Shown here: positions 45,638 through 57,205 of the stretch, piece by piece | How positions within the stretch are numbered: the stretch's first letter is position 1 | Layout of the letters: each line of letters begins with the position of its first letter | NCBI GenBank assembly: GCA_030686995.1 | Contig: CM060685.1 | Location: 26,546,065 to 26,610,064 of the forward strand | Reading direction: 5' to 3' | Length of the DNA stretch: 64,000 nt | From: Artemisia argyi | Taxonomy: Eukaryota > Streptophyta > Magnoliopsida > Asterales > Asteraceae | The notes under the pieces: generated by a model | Seen by the model: only the letters and a program-made list of their open reading frames with translations | What the model was told of the DNA's origin: nothing | Database searches by the model: none | Position numbers and translations under genes: made by a program

Positions 45638-48600
45638 TATAATGTGTAATTAATTATCGAAACGCATAAAAATTGGATCTTGATTCGTTTAGTTACATGT
45701 TTTTTTTTTAGGGTTTATGTTTTTTTATCCCTAACCCTAATTTTGGGTCGAATGACCTAAGGGTTTTTAGGGTTTTGCTTTTATTTTTTTTATAAAAACT
45801 AATTAGAAACCCTAAAATGTCATGTAATTGTTATGCGTTTTAGTAAACGATCTTGGTGCAATGTGTTAATTGTTAAGCTAAATCCATGAAAAGTGCATAT
45901 TTGCATGGATTTTATTGTGTTATTTAAATTGTTTAAATTGCTTATATATATATATATATATTAATGGTTAAGTTATATTAAAACATGTAAATTTTAATAG
46001 ATGTCGAATTGGGGAAGACTCCAATATTAAGTAATCAATTATGTGCTATGTGGTATTTATTTAATTTTGGCTTACGCAATCGATTTATCGATGTATGTGG
46101 CTCTTTTTCTAAGAAAAAGAAAGCCCTAATTGAATTAATACGTTATACGCCTAGATTTGATTATTAATAGGACTTTTGAATAAGATTTGCATGTGGCTAC
46201 ATGTTTTATACATATTTAATTGTTATGATTATGTATATATGTTTATTTAGTTGTTTTATTTTTTTTTATATATTACTTGTTTTGTTTATTTATTGTGTTA
46301 GACATGTTTATATAAACGAAAAGGGTAATTTTTTGAATAGAAAAATAATACGGACTAAATAATGGCGAAATTGTTTTGGTTTTTAAGAGTTTAAAATTTT
46401 AAAGGATTGGTTGATTGATGTTTTTGTACGTAATGGTTAAATAGGCTCGACCGAAGTTTACACACTACAAGATGGGTATAAGGATGGCAACGCATTAAAT
46501 TGTGGCCTTAGATAGACAACATTCATGTCTTAACGCTCGTTTGTGTGTAAATTAGACTTACCGAACAACCATTACATGTACATTGTCATCTTAAGGGTGA
46601 ATAATCCACAATTCCACAATGATTATCCGAAACACTAAGCCTTCGGGCTTAAGCAAAAGTACGATATAGTGGACAATAATTGATGGTTATTCTTTAATTG
46701 GTGAACCCGATACCTCAATCAAAACTTTGTTATTTTACTCTTAGCTAATTGGTAATAAAATTGTTTTGAAAAACCAATGTTATGAAGTTGTATGCATGCT
46801 TCTTCATACATTATTTTGATCACATCAAAATAGTTATACCCTTGTAAAGTAAGTTAAATGCCATCTAATTAAGAACACTTGAAGTTGTAATTTACGTCAT
46901 AGTGAGACTTGGCGAGATTACAATGGAAAGGTAAATTTCATAAATTCATTGCTAGCAGATCAACTGATGTGATGGATTTGTGAGTTTGCAGTTTTTAAGT
47001 TAGACGACTTAAATTGAGTAGGAAGTGAGACTTGGACTCAAGGCATTAAGATGGGGATGAAACATGCTTACAATACAAAAGTTTTGTGATTGTAAATCCC
47101 ATAAATCTAGGAATTGCAATATGATGTTGGCAATTATTGTACGACAATTACCTTGTTGAATACTATCATTACTAGCAGATCAACTGATGTAATGGTACTA
47201 TGTCAATTTAGGATCCTAGCTTTAAGAAAATACTATGGTTTATATGAATATTTACCAATGGGTATTTTATTTTCTTAAAGATCTAATTATCGAAAATACT
47301 GAAATTGAATTTTGTAATTCGTTTTAATGTATTAATGCAACGTACAAACCGTAAACGTATTTTGGGCTTTGGTAAATTGATCTAGTTCTGTTTTCAAACA
47401 AATGTTTGATTAAGAAATATTTACTTGAAAGACAAAAGAAGTCTCCTTTCTATGAAGGAAGAGTGAGACACAATCCTATTCCTTTTCATGAATGAGAAAG
47501 GATAATAGGAATATTAGATATGTCTAAATTCTAATATAACTCATAGCAAATTTTTAATGGTTAAGAAAATTGCAAATATTTTCATAGGGATTTTATCATC
47601 CTCATTCGGTGATCAAGTTCTTAGTAACAAATATGATATTTGGTTAACAGAAAATTATGTATGACATTTTATGAGTTATTATAATTAGAAGCTAGACTAA
47701 ATACTGCAAAATGTTTAAAGACAAACTAGTTGTTTTGACTATTTTAAAGGTGCTACATACATTGTAGGATGGTAGACCTATTAAGGAAGGAATTGCATGC
47801 CCAATTTTCAAGTTAATAGCATTTGGTGGATAGTCCATCATTTACGTAGTAAAATACACTTTTAGTACATAAGTAATTGTTACGTATGGACATTCAAAGG
47901 TGTAGGAAAGTTAAAAGCACACTACTTGCTTTCACTGGATAGGAAACATTTACAATGTTGTCAAATTCAGTGGGAGTATTGTGTACTTATCACTGAATAA
48001 GGAATTATTGTAATGATCTTTAATTCAGTGGAAGTTACAAGCTTTGATATCTTGGTAGCTAAAGATAATTACTTTCCAAGTGTAGACACTCATACTTTTA
48101 AGGATAAGTATTGTACGTTTCCTTACTAGACATTGTTGTTTTACATATAGTTGTTATGCTAAAATCTATGACACAATCATATTGAACACATAAACAAATG
48201 CATGGCATGTTGTTTATCAACTATATGATGTTGTTCCATGCACAAGTGGGAGAAATGTTATCTTTAATGTGTGCAAGAAACAACTCATAAAGATATGATT
48301 TAATGGATTCTCTTAACTACAAGGTAAGAGAATAAGGTTCTAATATTAATTCTAAAAACACTTGGTGTTACAATTTATGTTATGTGAGAGCTCAACTAGA
48401 TTGCAACAACGAGGTGAATTTCATATTTTCATTACTAGCAGATCAACTGATGTAATTGAACTATGAGAATTTGCAGTTTCTAAATTAGATACCTATTAGA
48501 ACATGTGTCAATATGATATCAAGACTACTTTAATTAGTATATTTATGAATTCAAGGAATGACATAAATTAATTAAGTAATTTAATGCTACTTCAATCTGA

Positions 48601-51600
48601 ATATTTATGTGTTCTTGGAATGACATAAATAAAGAAATAATGTTATTTACATTATTGTGAAGTAATAATTTAACTTGAAATTACTATTGAAACCAAAAGA
48701 TGGTGTTCATAATTACTTTAGTTAAACATGTTTATGTTTTATTGTAAAGATATAAACATAAAGTATTTTAATTGTTACAAGACTTATAATAAAGTAAGAC
48801 GTTATCTTGTTATGTTTTTTTTTAATTAAGACATATACATGAAGTTATTAAATTGTTAAATGACTTATAACGTATAGTGGGAATATAACAGTTTATGTTT
48901 TCTTGTAAAGACATGAACATGAAGTAACTTTGTAAAAAGTACTTGTGTTATAAAGCATGTAATAGGCTTGAAAATTATTATACCATTAAAATGTATTAGT
49001 TGGTAAATAGACAAGTCAAAACGAGTATGGTTATCTTTAATATTGTTAGATTGTCTTACAATATTAATACTAATGAAATATCAAATGTTTATGGTATGTT
49101 CAATTAGGATAATCAAACACTTATTAAATTGTTTGATTAAAGATGACTATGATTTCTTTTCTTCCAAAAGATATCAAGGTTAGAATGTTGAGTATGACTT
49201 GGACATATTTAATAAAACTCCAACATAGAAGATTAATAAGACATTATCATATGATGGATTGTGATGAATGTGATGAATCACATTAAGTCTTAAATTAAAG
49301 TTCCAAATTTGTTTAACTGCTTATGAAGAGGTTATTAACAAAATTAAGTTAGGAACTGTCAAATATGTATTTGTAATATCCCAAAAGAGAATATTGTATT
49401 ATTGCTTAGTTTGCTAAGTATTTAAAGATAGTCTTTAAATTGCTAAAAGCAAGTGGGAGTTTTGATCTTTAAAAGATAAAATTATAAGATACATAATCTT
49501 CTAAAATACACTAGTAAATATCATGATGAAGTTTGACATTTGAATGTTAAATCTCAACATGATAATAAAGTTTGACATTTAAATGTTAAATGTTAAATCT
49601 CAAAATGATGGAATTATCATTCATAAGAATAGTAATATATCTCAGATATTTGATTAATATGCTGAGGGATATGATTTACAGGATTATTATAAACCTGATG
49701 ATCATTATGATACATTACCAAATATGAAGTTGGGTAAAGTATGCATGATATGAATGATTAAGATGCTGTCCATAAAGATAATCAATTTTTGAAATTTGAT
49801 TTATCTTAATAGTTAGACTAGAAAATGAAGATGAGTTTCTTCAAAGATAAGGTAACCTTGTGGTTTAAATCTTTGTATAGAAACCATATGGACAAAATTG
49901 TGCACGTATTTAATGCATGTTTTATGACAAGATTATTAATCACACTTAAGCAATTAACTGTGATTGAATATTCTGTTATAAACACATTAAATATAAAAAA
50001 AAAAGATTATGATTGTCATATTTATGAAATTGACAATGGAATATCAAAACTCTTTATTGAGAGATTACTTGAGCGAGGACGATACGTAATCAAAAGGAGT
50101 TTATGAATTCAAATAAATCTTTGAAAGTGTACATGGTGCAATAATCTATGGATGGATAAATGCATGCATATAGAAGATTACTCTTATGTTTAATTATTAA
50201 ATTCATGTTTTGATTTATAATTGAAATAAGATAATTTCTAAGTATTCCTAAAAGCTAGTGGGAGTATTATGTTTAATTTCTTAAATCATATATGTTGTAG
50301 AACATATGAAAAGTAACATTCCATATAAGTAAATGTTAAGTCTTAGAATGGAATGAAACTTTACTTATAAGATTTAGGAAATAAGACATACAACCTTGGA
50401 ATGAATGTTTATTGTTGAAACATATGCGGTAAATGAATCTAATATAACATGATATATTATTTAGAAAGTCTAAATGGATATGAATGACATGAATAAAATC
50501 TAAGTATGACTCAAAGATTTTTCATGTACATCATGTTTTGTTGTATCATACTTGATTACAAGATGATTTGGCAATATTAATATCTAATTAAAAGTTATTA
50601 GATAACTTGTGTAATATTCTAAATGAATACGTTTGATTATAGAATCACATCCTAAATCTGGAACAGCTTCCAAATTCTATAGATGAACAATTCTTCAATT
50701 GTTGTGAAAATTGTCATAGCGAACAAACTTGAAAGTTTGAAGGGCATCAAACATTACACAATAGATATTATGGTTTACGGAAAGTTTTAATAGCATATTG
50801 TTGTTGCATACAATGATGCTAATGAAATTGAGATGACACTCAATACTAGTTATGGTAATGATTTCATCCTTGGCTATTACTAGTTATGCTTAAATAAGAG
50901 CATAGTTGCATTATACATTAAGAGAATAAGAATACTTTAAACTTTAAAATGTTTGGAAGTTTAATTATCATAAATTGGTGGTTAAGGATGTCTCACATTT
51001 TATGAAATATGGCATTATCAAAATAGTTGACTATGCACATATAAGAATTCAATAGTTGAATTCTTGAAATAAGTATTCTTAAAATTCCGATAGATCAAGT
51101 TGGATGATTTATGTCTTGTCAACAAGTATGAATGTCATTGCTTGAGACATAATTCATCAACAAGAGTTATCATGCATTGATCTACTTAGTATTTGGATAA
51201 GGGATGTTAAACAATTATTATGATAAATTGAAATACATGGTATGTTTAATTTATAATATATTGTATCCTATATTTGTATGTTTAAATCCATGAATAAAGG
51301 TTATTCTTAAATTGTCCGTTGTCAGTTAATAATATGAGAATATTATTAAATTAAGACAAATCTGAAGGTTGGTATAATATACTTAAAGTGTATTGATGCG
51401 TAGTCATGCCATTTCAGATGATATTCGATGATACTGAATATAGGACTTATTCCAACTACATGATGTTACTTTATGGATTTAGTTATTAAGTAAATCATGA
51501 GAAGTTATCCTCAGACTTGAGATGTAAGATAAGTGTCATGAATGTAGTACATTTTTGTGGAACAACTTAACGCTATACGTAACTGGTAGTCATAAGGGTT

Positions 51601-51980
51601 GTTTTCAGAAGTGTTACAAAGTTTGTGGGTTTTGCTTGTAGTCAAGAAAGAATTTGTTCATTCAAATTTATTTTTGGAGTTTAATACTGCTGGGCCCCTC
51701 GTAGGGTTGGTAAGATGCATGTGCGGCCGCACCCAATATCTTCCCGGAATATGTTCAGAAGATTTGGTAATCTTGATCAATCATAAACAACGAGAAACAG
51801 AATGGTTAATTAAGGAATGACTTTAATCCATATCCTTATTAACATGGTATTAGAAACAAAAGGATAATAATAATGAGAAATCATTAAAAGGTTTTTCCAA
51901 GAGCCTTACTCAAGATCGTGCTAGAGGCATCGGCGTGTTGCAAGACGCTAACCGATGTGATTACACTATTAAAATATGTC
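45638..51980. other. Interior of the LARD-like element
   Basis: 6.3 kb with no gene seen. ACTAGCAGATCAACTGATGT with its context occurs at 46947, 47166 and 48429, and two of these lie in a longer repeat of about 140 bp (46867-47010 and 48345-48497). AAGTGGGAG-like phrases recur (48246, 49450, 50259), resembling the polypurine tract. Confidence 0.6.
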
Positions 51981-51991
51981 CAAGTGGGAGC

Positions 51992-52777
51992 TGTTAGAAT
52001 ATGGACATTATTTTAGTAGTCGTATGTTAGGATCGAACTCGAGATCACGGGATTGCACACAATACGTATGAAGAGAAAAAGTAATAATTATTTATAAATG
52101 TTATAATTAATTATTAAACACAAAATAAATAATAATAATTAGTATTATTGATTAATGACTAATTATCTATTAAACGAAGATTAGGAAAGTAATACTAGAC
52201 AAAACATGAAAACAAGGGAAGGTTCCGGAATCCCCTAGAGGACTCCATAACCGATCGGCCCAAGGGGGTATTCCACCTCCATTGTGCCTTGAGCTCCAAG
52301 TTTTGTGTAGTATATAAGCAAACCCAAGATGTAGGTTTTTCTCATAACTTGTACACACACATCTTGGTGTTTTTCTTTCCTCTCTTTTGTGCTTGTCGAT
52401 TTATCAAACTAAACCCCTAAGGGTTTCGATTTTATTAATCTAAACAAGTTTTGTGTTTATTACTTGCATAAACTTTTTCTTGAATTAGTACGTGTGTACA
52501 AGAACGTGAATCAATCACACTATTGATTGTTTCTTGGATTGAATTACAAAAAGGTAAGGGGTAATTCTTATAATCCTTATAAACCCTAATTAGGGTTCTT
52601 GGTTCCGGAAGATTGCATTGATTCTTGTTCGGGCTAGAATCACTACGGTATGTTTACTATTTAAATTAATGATTAATTAATTACATGTTATTCGATCTAT
52701 TATAATTGCTTCCGCTCATACTCACTTTGATGTACTTGGTTTATTTATATGAAGGTCATGATATAATAATTCCAACA
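51992..52777 (+). repeat. 3' LTR of the LARD-like element
   Basis: 786 bp, nearly identical to 44835-45620. It is preceded by CAAGTGGGAGC. Confidence 0.95.
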
Positions 52778-52782
52778 TATTC

Positions 52783-53597
52783 AACCACTTTGACATACAC
52801 CGAATGCATTTGGCCCCCTTGTAAACAGAAAACACCTAAACAACCCATTGATTGGTAGCTCTTGGTGTGCTAAGAGACACATGAATAAGTTCTAACGCAG
52901 TCATAAATTGTGGAATGATTTAGATTCACGAATCTTCAAAGGCTTTGAGGATGAAAGTTTAGTTATCATGTATTCAGTTAGTAGTAATGAAGAGTACATT
53001 GATAGGTAGGTCGTGCATTAAATCATCAGTCGTACTTGCATTCATCGATTACTGGTTATATATGTTTGCATTTCATTAAAAAAAAAAACGACCGAAAGAA
53101 TGGTGTTTTTGACAATACATTATGTTTTCATAAATCAAAAAATCTAGTCGTAAGTAGATTACAATTACTTTCTATATATTGATACTTCAATGAGGACAAA
53201 CACCCAACTAGTTGAGATTGATGCATCAGTTGTACGAGTTCCTTATTGCTTTATGAAAGGAATGTTACATGTGCTTGTGTTTACACCTCACCAACTTTAG
53301 GGACGTTTGATTTGACAAACCTAGTTAAAGTTAGAATTTGATAAGCAATCCAAACATTGTGTGATCTAACAAGATTATAAGCTTGTAAATTAAATCCAAG
53401 TAAAAAGAAGTAAAAAGCACCTAGTAATATTTTTTCACTCTTAGTAACTGTGGTATACAACCATTAGGCAAGCTATAAAAGCATGAGGAGACAGTTGCTA
53501 TATTTTCAAGTATGGAACCTAACACAACTCCTGCCGTAATGGCTAAATCAGGTTCTTTTTATTTTCTTTAAAACTGCAACATATACTATGGAAAATT
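52783..53597. other. End of the C-D block
   Basis: It continues unit-boundary block 4, then matches 25740-26568 after copy B. No gene is seen. Confidence 0.65.
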
Positions 53598-53724
53598 TGT
53601 TAGAGGATAAATAGGCACAAGCCCGGTTTGTAGGTTTAGGGCATATATGGTTTTCACCATTATAAATAATGGTTTATAATAAAATTATCCCCACGGGGTT
53701 TTAATGTTCTAACATGGTATCAGA
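53598..53724 (+). mobile_element. Short LTR with primer site (TRIM-like remnant)
   Basis: TGTTAGAGGATAAATAGG...TTCTAACA (117 bp) is followed at once by TGGTATCAGA, a tRNA-Met primer site. It contains CATTATAAATAATGG. No second LTR is found downstream, so the element is truncated. It begins where the match to the A-B block ends. Confidence 0.65.
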
Positions 53725-54348
53725 TTGAGTCTGATCCTCATACCTTGGTGGCTATGTTGAGCTGCCTCTTTTGTACCATCCCGTCAAATCTCTCTATCTC
53801 ACTTAAAAAAACCTTGGCAGCTATCTTAAAAAAATAAAAAAATCCTAGTCACCCTATAATTGTCGCCACCTAATTTTCTTTTCCAATCATCTTTTCGGCT
53901 GTAATGGACAGCTTAGGATCTTTGTTTAAATAAACATGGCGTTGACATTCTTCTTCTCAAGTCCACGCATGGTTACATTTAATTAGAATGTTATTAGCAT
54001 TTTCCCTCTTGGATGAGTGTGGATGATACAACAATGGGAACAATTGGATATGTTTTGACTAATTATGATTTGACAAAAAAAAAAAAAAAAAAAAAAAAAA
54101 AAGAAGTTATGGTTATTTTATTGTTTGTTTGTTAGTCGATTGTTTGTACGGCTTTATTTCTGTATTCATGATTTATCCACTTTTTAAATAAAAAGAAAGT
54201 AAAATTTATTCTTGGTCGAAAATAAAAAATAACGAAAATGAGGCTGCCCTTAAGGTTCCATATATAGCAACTTGAAATTCCAGTATAACTAGTTATATTT
54301 CTGCATATAACCCTTGTCCGATATATTTTTCATTAGCTTTGTACCATG
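53725..54348. other. No gene recognised
   Basis: AT-rich DNA with a run of about 26 A residues at 54076-54101. It may include interior sequence of the short-LTR element at 53598. Confidence 0.4.
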
Positions 54349-54670
54349 TCGTTTTTTTTGAACGGCAATTATATTAAGAAGCTAGGCGAGTAATTACAAT
54401 AAAGAAGATAGAGTATTAAATGGATTACCAAACCAATCTATTCAATTACAAGAGACTTTATTACTTCTACTAGAAATCCGATTGAAAGATGAGAGCTTGA
54501 TGTCACTGAAAATGAGCTCCTTTTGAGGCCATTTGAGTGTGAAAAAGGACATAGATCCTATAATTCCAAAAAGACCAAATGGTGTGTTGACGATGGCCTT
54601 GAAGTAATTCCTAAGCTTAGGAAGACTAGGAACACGAATAGCTAGAAGAAGCTTTAATTTGTTCCCATCG
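54349..54670 (-). pseudogene. LINE 3'-end remnant
   Basis: In two minus-strand frames the sequence reads RVPSLPKLRNYFKAIVNT, TIWSFWNYRIYVLF and KELIFSDIKLSSF. This resembles the C-terminal tail after the zinc-binding domain of plant L1 reverse transcriptases (typically ...IWxxWKxRNxxxF...). A poly-A stretch on that strand (54351-54359) would be the tail. Frameshifted and 5'-truncated, as usual for dead LINE copies. It lies just left of the viral insert. Confidence 0.45.
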
Positions 54671-54809
54671 TAACACGAAGAATTAATGAATTTTGTTTTA
54701 ATTATTAGGGTTTATATGTTTTTCTTGGTACATGTTTGAAATTATGGGGTGGTTGCGCAATACTCTGTTATACATTAGATAAAAATTCCTGGCAACGTAA
54801 TTTTTATCT

Positions 54810-54821
54810 TGGTATCAGAGC
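54810..54821 (+). promoter_or_regulatory. Viral minus-strand primer site (tRNA-Met)
   Basis: TGGTATCAGAGC, a 12-base match to the plant initiator tRNA-Met 3' end, which by convention is position 1 of badnavirus genomes. It lies 277 bp before ORF1. Directly upstream, GATAAAAATT and AATTTTTATC (54779-54809) form a 10-bp stem with an 11-base loop. Confidence 0.9.
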
Positions 54822-55086
54822 TTTGAATCAAAACGTTCTTAGCTCTATGGAAGGCTAAACCTCTAAGGTATATTCAGGAAAAACAGTAAAGGTATTATTT
54901 TATCAATTTCTTGTGTTTCTACGGTAACATTTCTGTTTAAAACTTCATAAAAACCCTTGTTTTTAGATAAAAGACAGCGCAATTGCTTCTGTTAAAAAGT
55001 ACCGAAAGAATCGGGAAAATTTGAAGTTAACCGTTTGGTGAGTCTTAAACAAGTTTGTAAATTTAACCCTTGAAGTTTTTGCTGTT

Positions 55087-55572
55087 ATGTCCGATCGCTT
55101 TGAGCAAGAAATACAGAATTGGTACGATAATTCACGAACTGTAGATCCTGAATATATCGTCTTTAAAGAAAATAGTTCTAAACCATCAACTACCGATTTA
55201 GCCAATAACTTAGTTTGTGTTTATAATCGTTTAAATCTCTTTTCTAAAGTAGCACTCAAAAATTTCAAAAATATTTCTGAAAAACAAAAAGATCTTGAGT
55301 CAAAATTCCAAAGTTGTCAAGAGAAGCTTGAATCCTGTGAGGAGTTGTTAAGAAAAACACAGAGTGAAACCAGAAAAAGCCTCCAACAAATCTCAACTGA
55401 GATCCAACAAACAAAACCACTCACTAAAAGAGAAGTCCTAAACCTTGTTCAAGAAATAGCCGAGCAACCAAAGTTAGTTGAAAAGGAAACCCTTCGACTA
55501 ATAGAAGACCTCAATCATAAAATCCAGAAGGTTGAACACCTTCTCCACGAAGTCAAGAAACTCATCACCTGA
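55087..55572 (+). CDS. Badnavirus-like ORF1 protein
   Basis: 161 codons, intact. The N-terminus contains FEQEIQNWYDNSRTV and, near residue 40, ANNLVCVYNRLNL, matching the small P1 protein of badnaviruses (family of DUF1319 type), whose role is poorly known and which can be virion-associated. Residues 60-160 are a long charged helical region (KQKDLESKFQSCQEKLES, VEKETLRLIEDLNHKIQKVE), a probable coiled coil. The stop TGA overlaps the ORF2 start (TGATG), which fits translation by leaky scanning from one RNA. Confidence 0.9.
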   Translation: MSDRFEQEIQNWYDNSRTVDPEYIVFKENSSKPSTTDLANNLVCVYNRLNLFSKVALKNFKNISEKQKDLESKFQSCQEKLESCEELLRKTQSETRKSLQQISTEIQQTKPLTKREVLNLVQEIAEQPKLVEKETLRLIEDLNHKIQKVEHLLHEVKKLIT

Positions 55573-55994
55573 TGAGTCTTGCCAATCAAAAGGCAACTAT
55601 TGAGTATCAAGAAGCTATACAAGCCACTGAAGACTTTGAATCACCAGCAGTCGGTTTAGCAAAAACAACTGATTACAAAGAAGGAGTAGCTACTCAAGTG
55701 AAGGCTGTCATAAAGCAAAACAACACCTTGCTTTACTTAGCAATTAAACAAAGTCAGAAATTAACAGAGATTGAAGAAAAGTTTGACAAGCTCAAACAAG
55801 AAGTTCAAACTGTTATCAAGCAGAAGACTCAGCCTGCAGATCTCGAAGACTCAATATCAAGTTTAGCTAAAAGACTTGATAATTTCTCAATTAGTGGGAA
55901 ACTTCCAGTAAAGAAAAGTAACGGACAGATTTACGTCTTTGAAGATCCCAATAAGATCTTTAAAGAACAATTCGGGAAGGAGTCAAAGAAATGA
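55572..55994 (+). CDS. Badnavirus-like ORF2, virion-associated protein
   Basis: 140 codons, intact. The start is in the ORF1 stop (TGATG) and the stop overlaps the ORF3 start (ATGA). The sequence has AIQATEDFESPAVGL, then VKAVIKQNNTLLYLAIKQS and LTEIEEKFDKLKQEV, a coiled-coil heptad region, and a basic C-terminus (KEQFGKESKK). Length, position and the IKQNNT block fit the badnavirus P2 protein, which binds nucleic acid and associates with virions. Confidence 0.9.
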   Translation: MSLANQKATIEYQEAIQATEDFESPAVGLAKTTDYKEGVATQVKAVIKQNNTLLYLAIKQSQKLTEIEEKFDKLKQEVQTVIKQKTQPADLEDSISSLAKRLDNFSISGKLPVKKSNGQIYVFEDPNKIFKEQFGKESKK

Positions 55995-57205
55995 CTTCTA
56001 GAAGGCCTAGCATCCTCAATAGGAGTTCCACACAAACTCAAACAGAACTCCCAACTCAAGAAGATCAGATCCGCGGTTATAGACAAATGACCCGGAGTAG
56101 ATATCAAGCAGCTAGGGCAACAAGAAGAGTTTTTGGAAGAAACAATTACAATCGAACCTTGGAGTCCGTTGTAGATCCAGAAAGACAACTTGAAGTATCA
56201 AGAGAAAGAAGAGCAAACCTTGTTCCAGCAGAAGTACTCTATTCACACAATAGAAGTACTGCAAGGCACAGAGTATATGAACACTACTCTGAGAAAAGAA
56301 TCCTATGTGTCGGTGAAAATCAGGCTAACCTTCAACTGTGTAACCAAGAAAGTTACCAAAGCTTGAGAATTTCTGGGCTCCAACATATTCACCTAGGAAT
56401 ATTCATGATCAGGCTACATGCACTCCATCGGAGAAGTGCAGGAACAAATGCTCTAGTTGTTCTTCGTGACACTAGATGGGAAGATAGCCGGCAAATTATT
56501 GGAACCATGGAAGTAGATCTCTCTGCAGGAACGCAGTTAGTCTACATGTTCCCTGATATGGTTCTAAGTATTGATGACTTCCATAATCATATAGAAGTTG
56601 TTATACAAACTCATGGGTATGAAACCTGGCAAGGAGGTGAAAGCAATCTTTTAATCACGATAGCCATGACGGGAAGACTATCAAACACCAGTTATATGGG
56701 ATTCCAATACAGTGTAGAAAATGTTGTGGACCATTTCACAACAAATGGCATTACAGCAATTCCTGGCGAAAGAAGAAGTATAGAAGAACTTGAAGGGATG
56801 AGCTGGAATTTACAACCATCTGAACAAACCTCTGTACGAGTTCCATCAAGAGTTGCAGTAAATGAAAGGCTTAACAGATCAGTAAGCCTTCGATTTGAAA
56901 GGTATCGTCAAGTACCTCAGCCACCAAGATACTCAGTTGACCAAAGGGATCGAGAAGTACCAAATAACGACCATTTAGACGAAGACGAAGAGCACTTTAT
57001 AGGAATTTGCTTACAAAATCCTCGAACAAATCACATTCCTTGTGATATATGTTTTTGTGAGGAATGCTTAGAAGAAGCAAGGATCCTAGAAGAAGAGCCA
57101 CTAAATAAAGCTAGGCGGTCTAACAAACCAAAAAGGCGAAAGCAACGAGAAAACTGGTCGACACTTGGTGAACCATCTGGAAAATGGGACTATTATGTCA
57201 AGTAA
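55991..57205 (+). pseudogene. ORF3 part 1: movement protein region, ends at an in-frame stop
   Basis: The first 404 codons of the polyprotein frame. Residues about 115-260 show the 30K-type movement protein core, with ALVVLRDTRWEDSRQIIG containing the conserved Asp region, then SAGTQLVYMFPDM, IEVVIQTHGYETWQGGESNL and FQYSVENVVDHF. Residues 330-380 are acidic and then include CDICFCEECLEE. TAA at 57203-57205 ends the frame, which remains open afterwards in the same phase. In exogenous badnaviruses this is one continuous ORF3, so the stop is a lesion or marks decay after integration. Confidence 0.85.

Larger units (their letters stand above)
44835..52777 (+). mobile_element. Non-coding LTR retrotransposon (LARD-like), 7.9 kb
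   Basis: LTRs 44835-45620 and 51992-52777, 786 bp each, TGTTAGAATATGG...AATTCCAACA, differing by eye at only about four positions. Perfect 5-bp target duplication TATTC (44830-44834 and 52778-52782). A primer-site-like GTGGCATCTAGAGCCG follows the left LTR and a polypurine AAGTGGGAG precedes the right one, so it runs on the plus strand. The 6.4 kb interior is AT-rich and shows no gag or pol, only scattered short frames. Recent insertion combined with absent coding capacity fits a large retrotransposon derivative mobilised by another element's proteins. Confidence 0.9.

Noticed and set aside
49825..50106. 93-codon frame inside the LARD
   Set aside because: Single frame in AT-rich DNA, with no similarity to gag or pol motifs.
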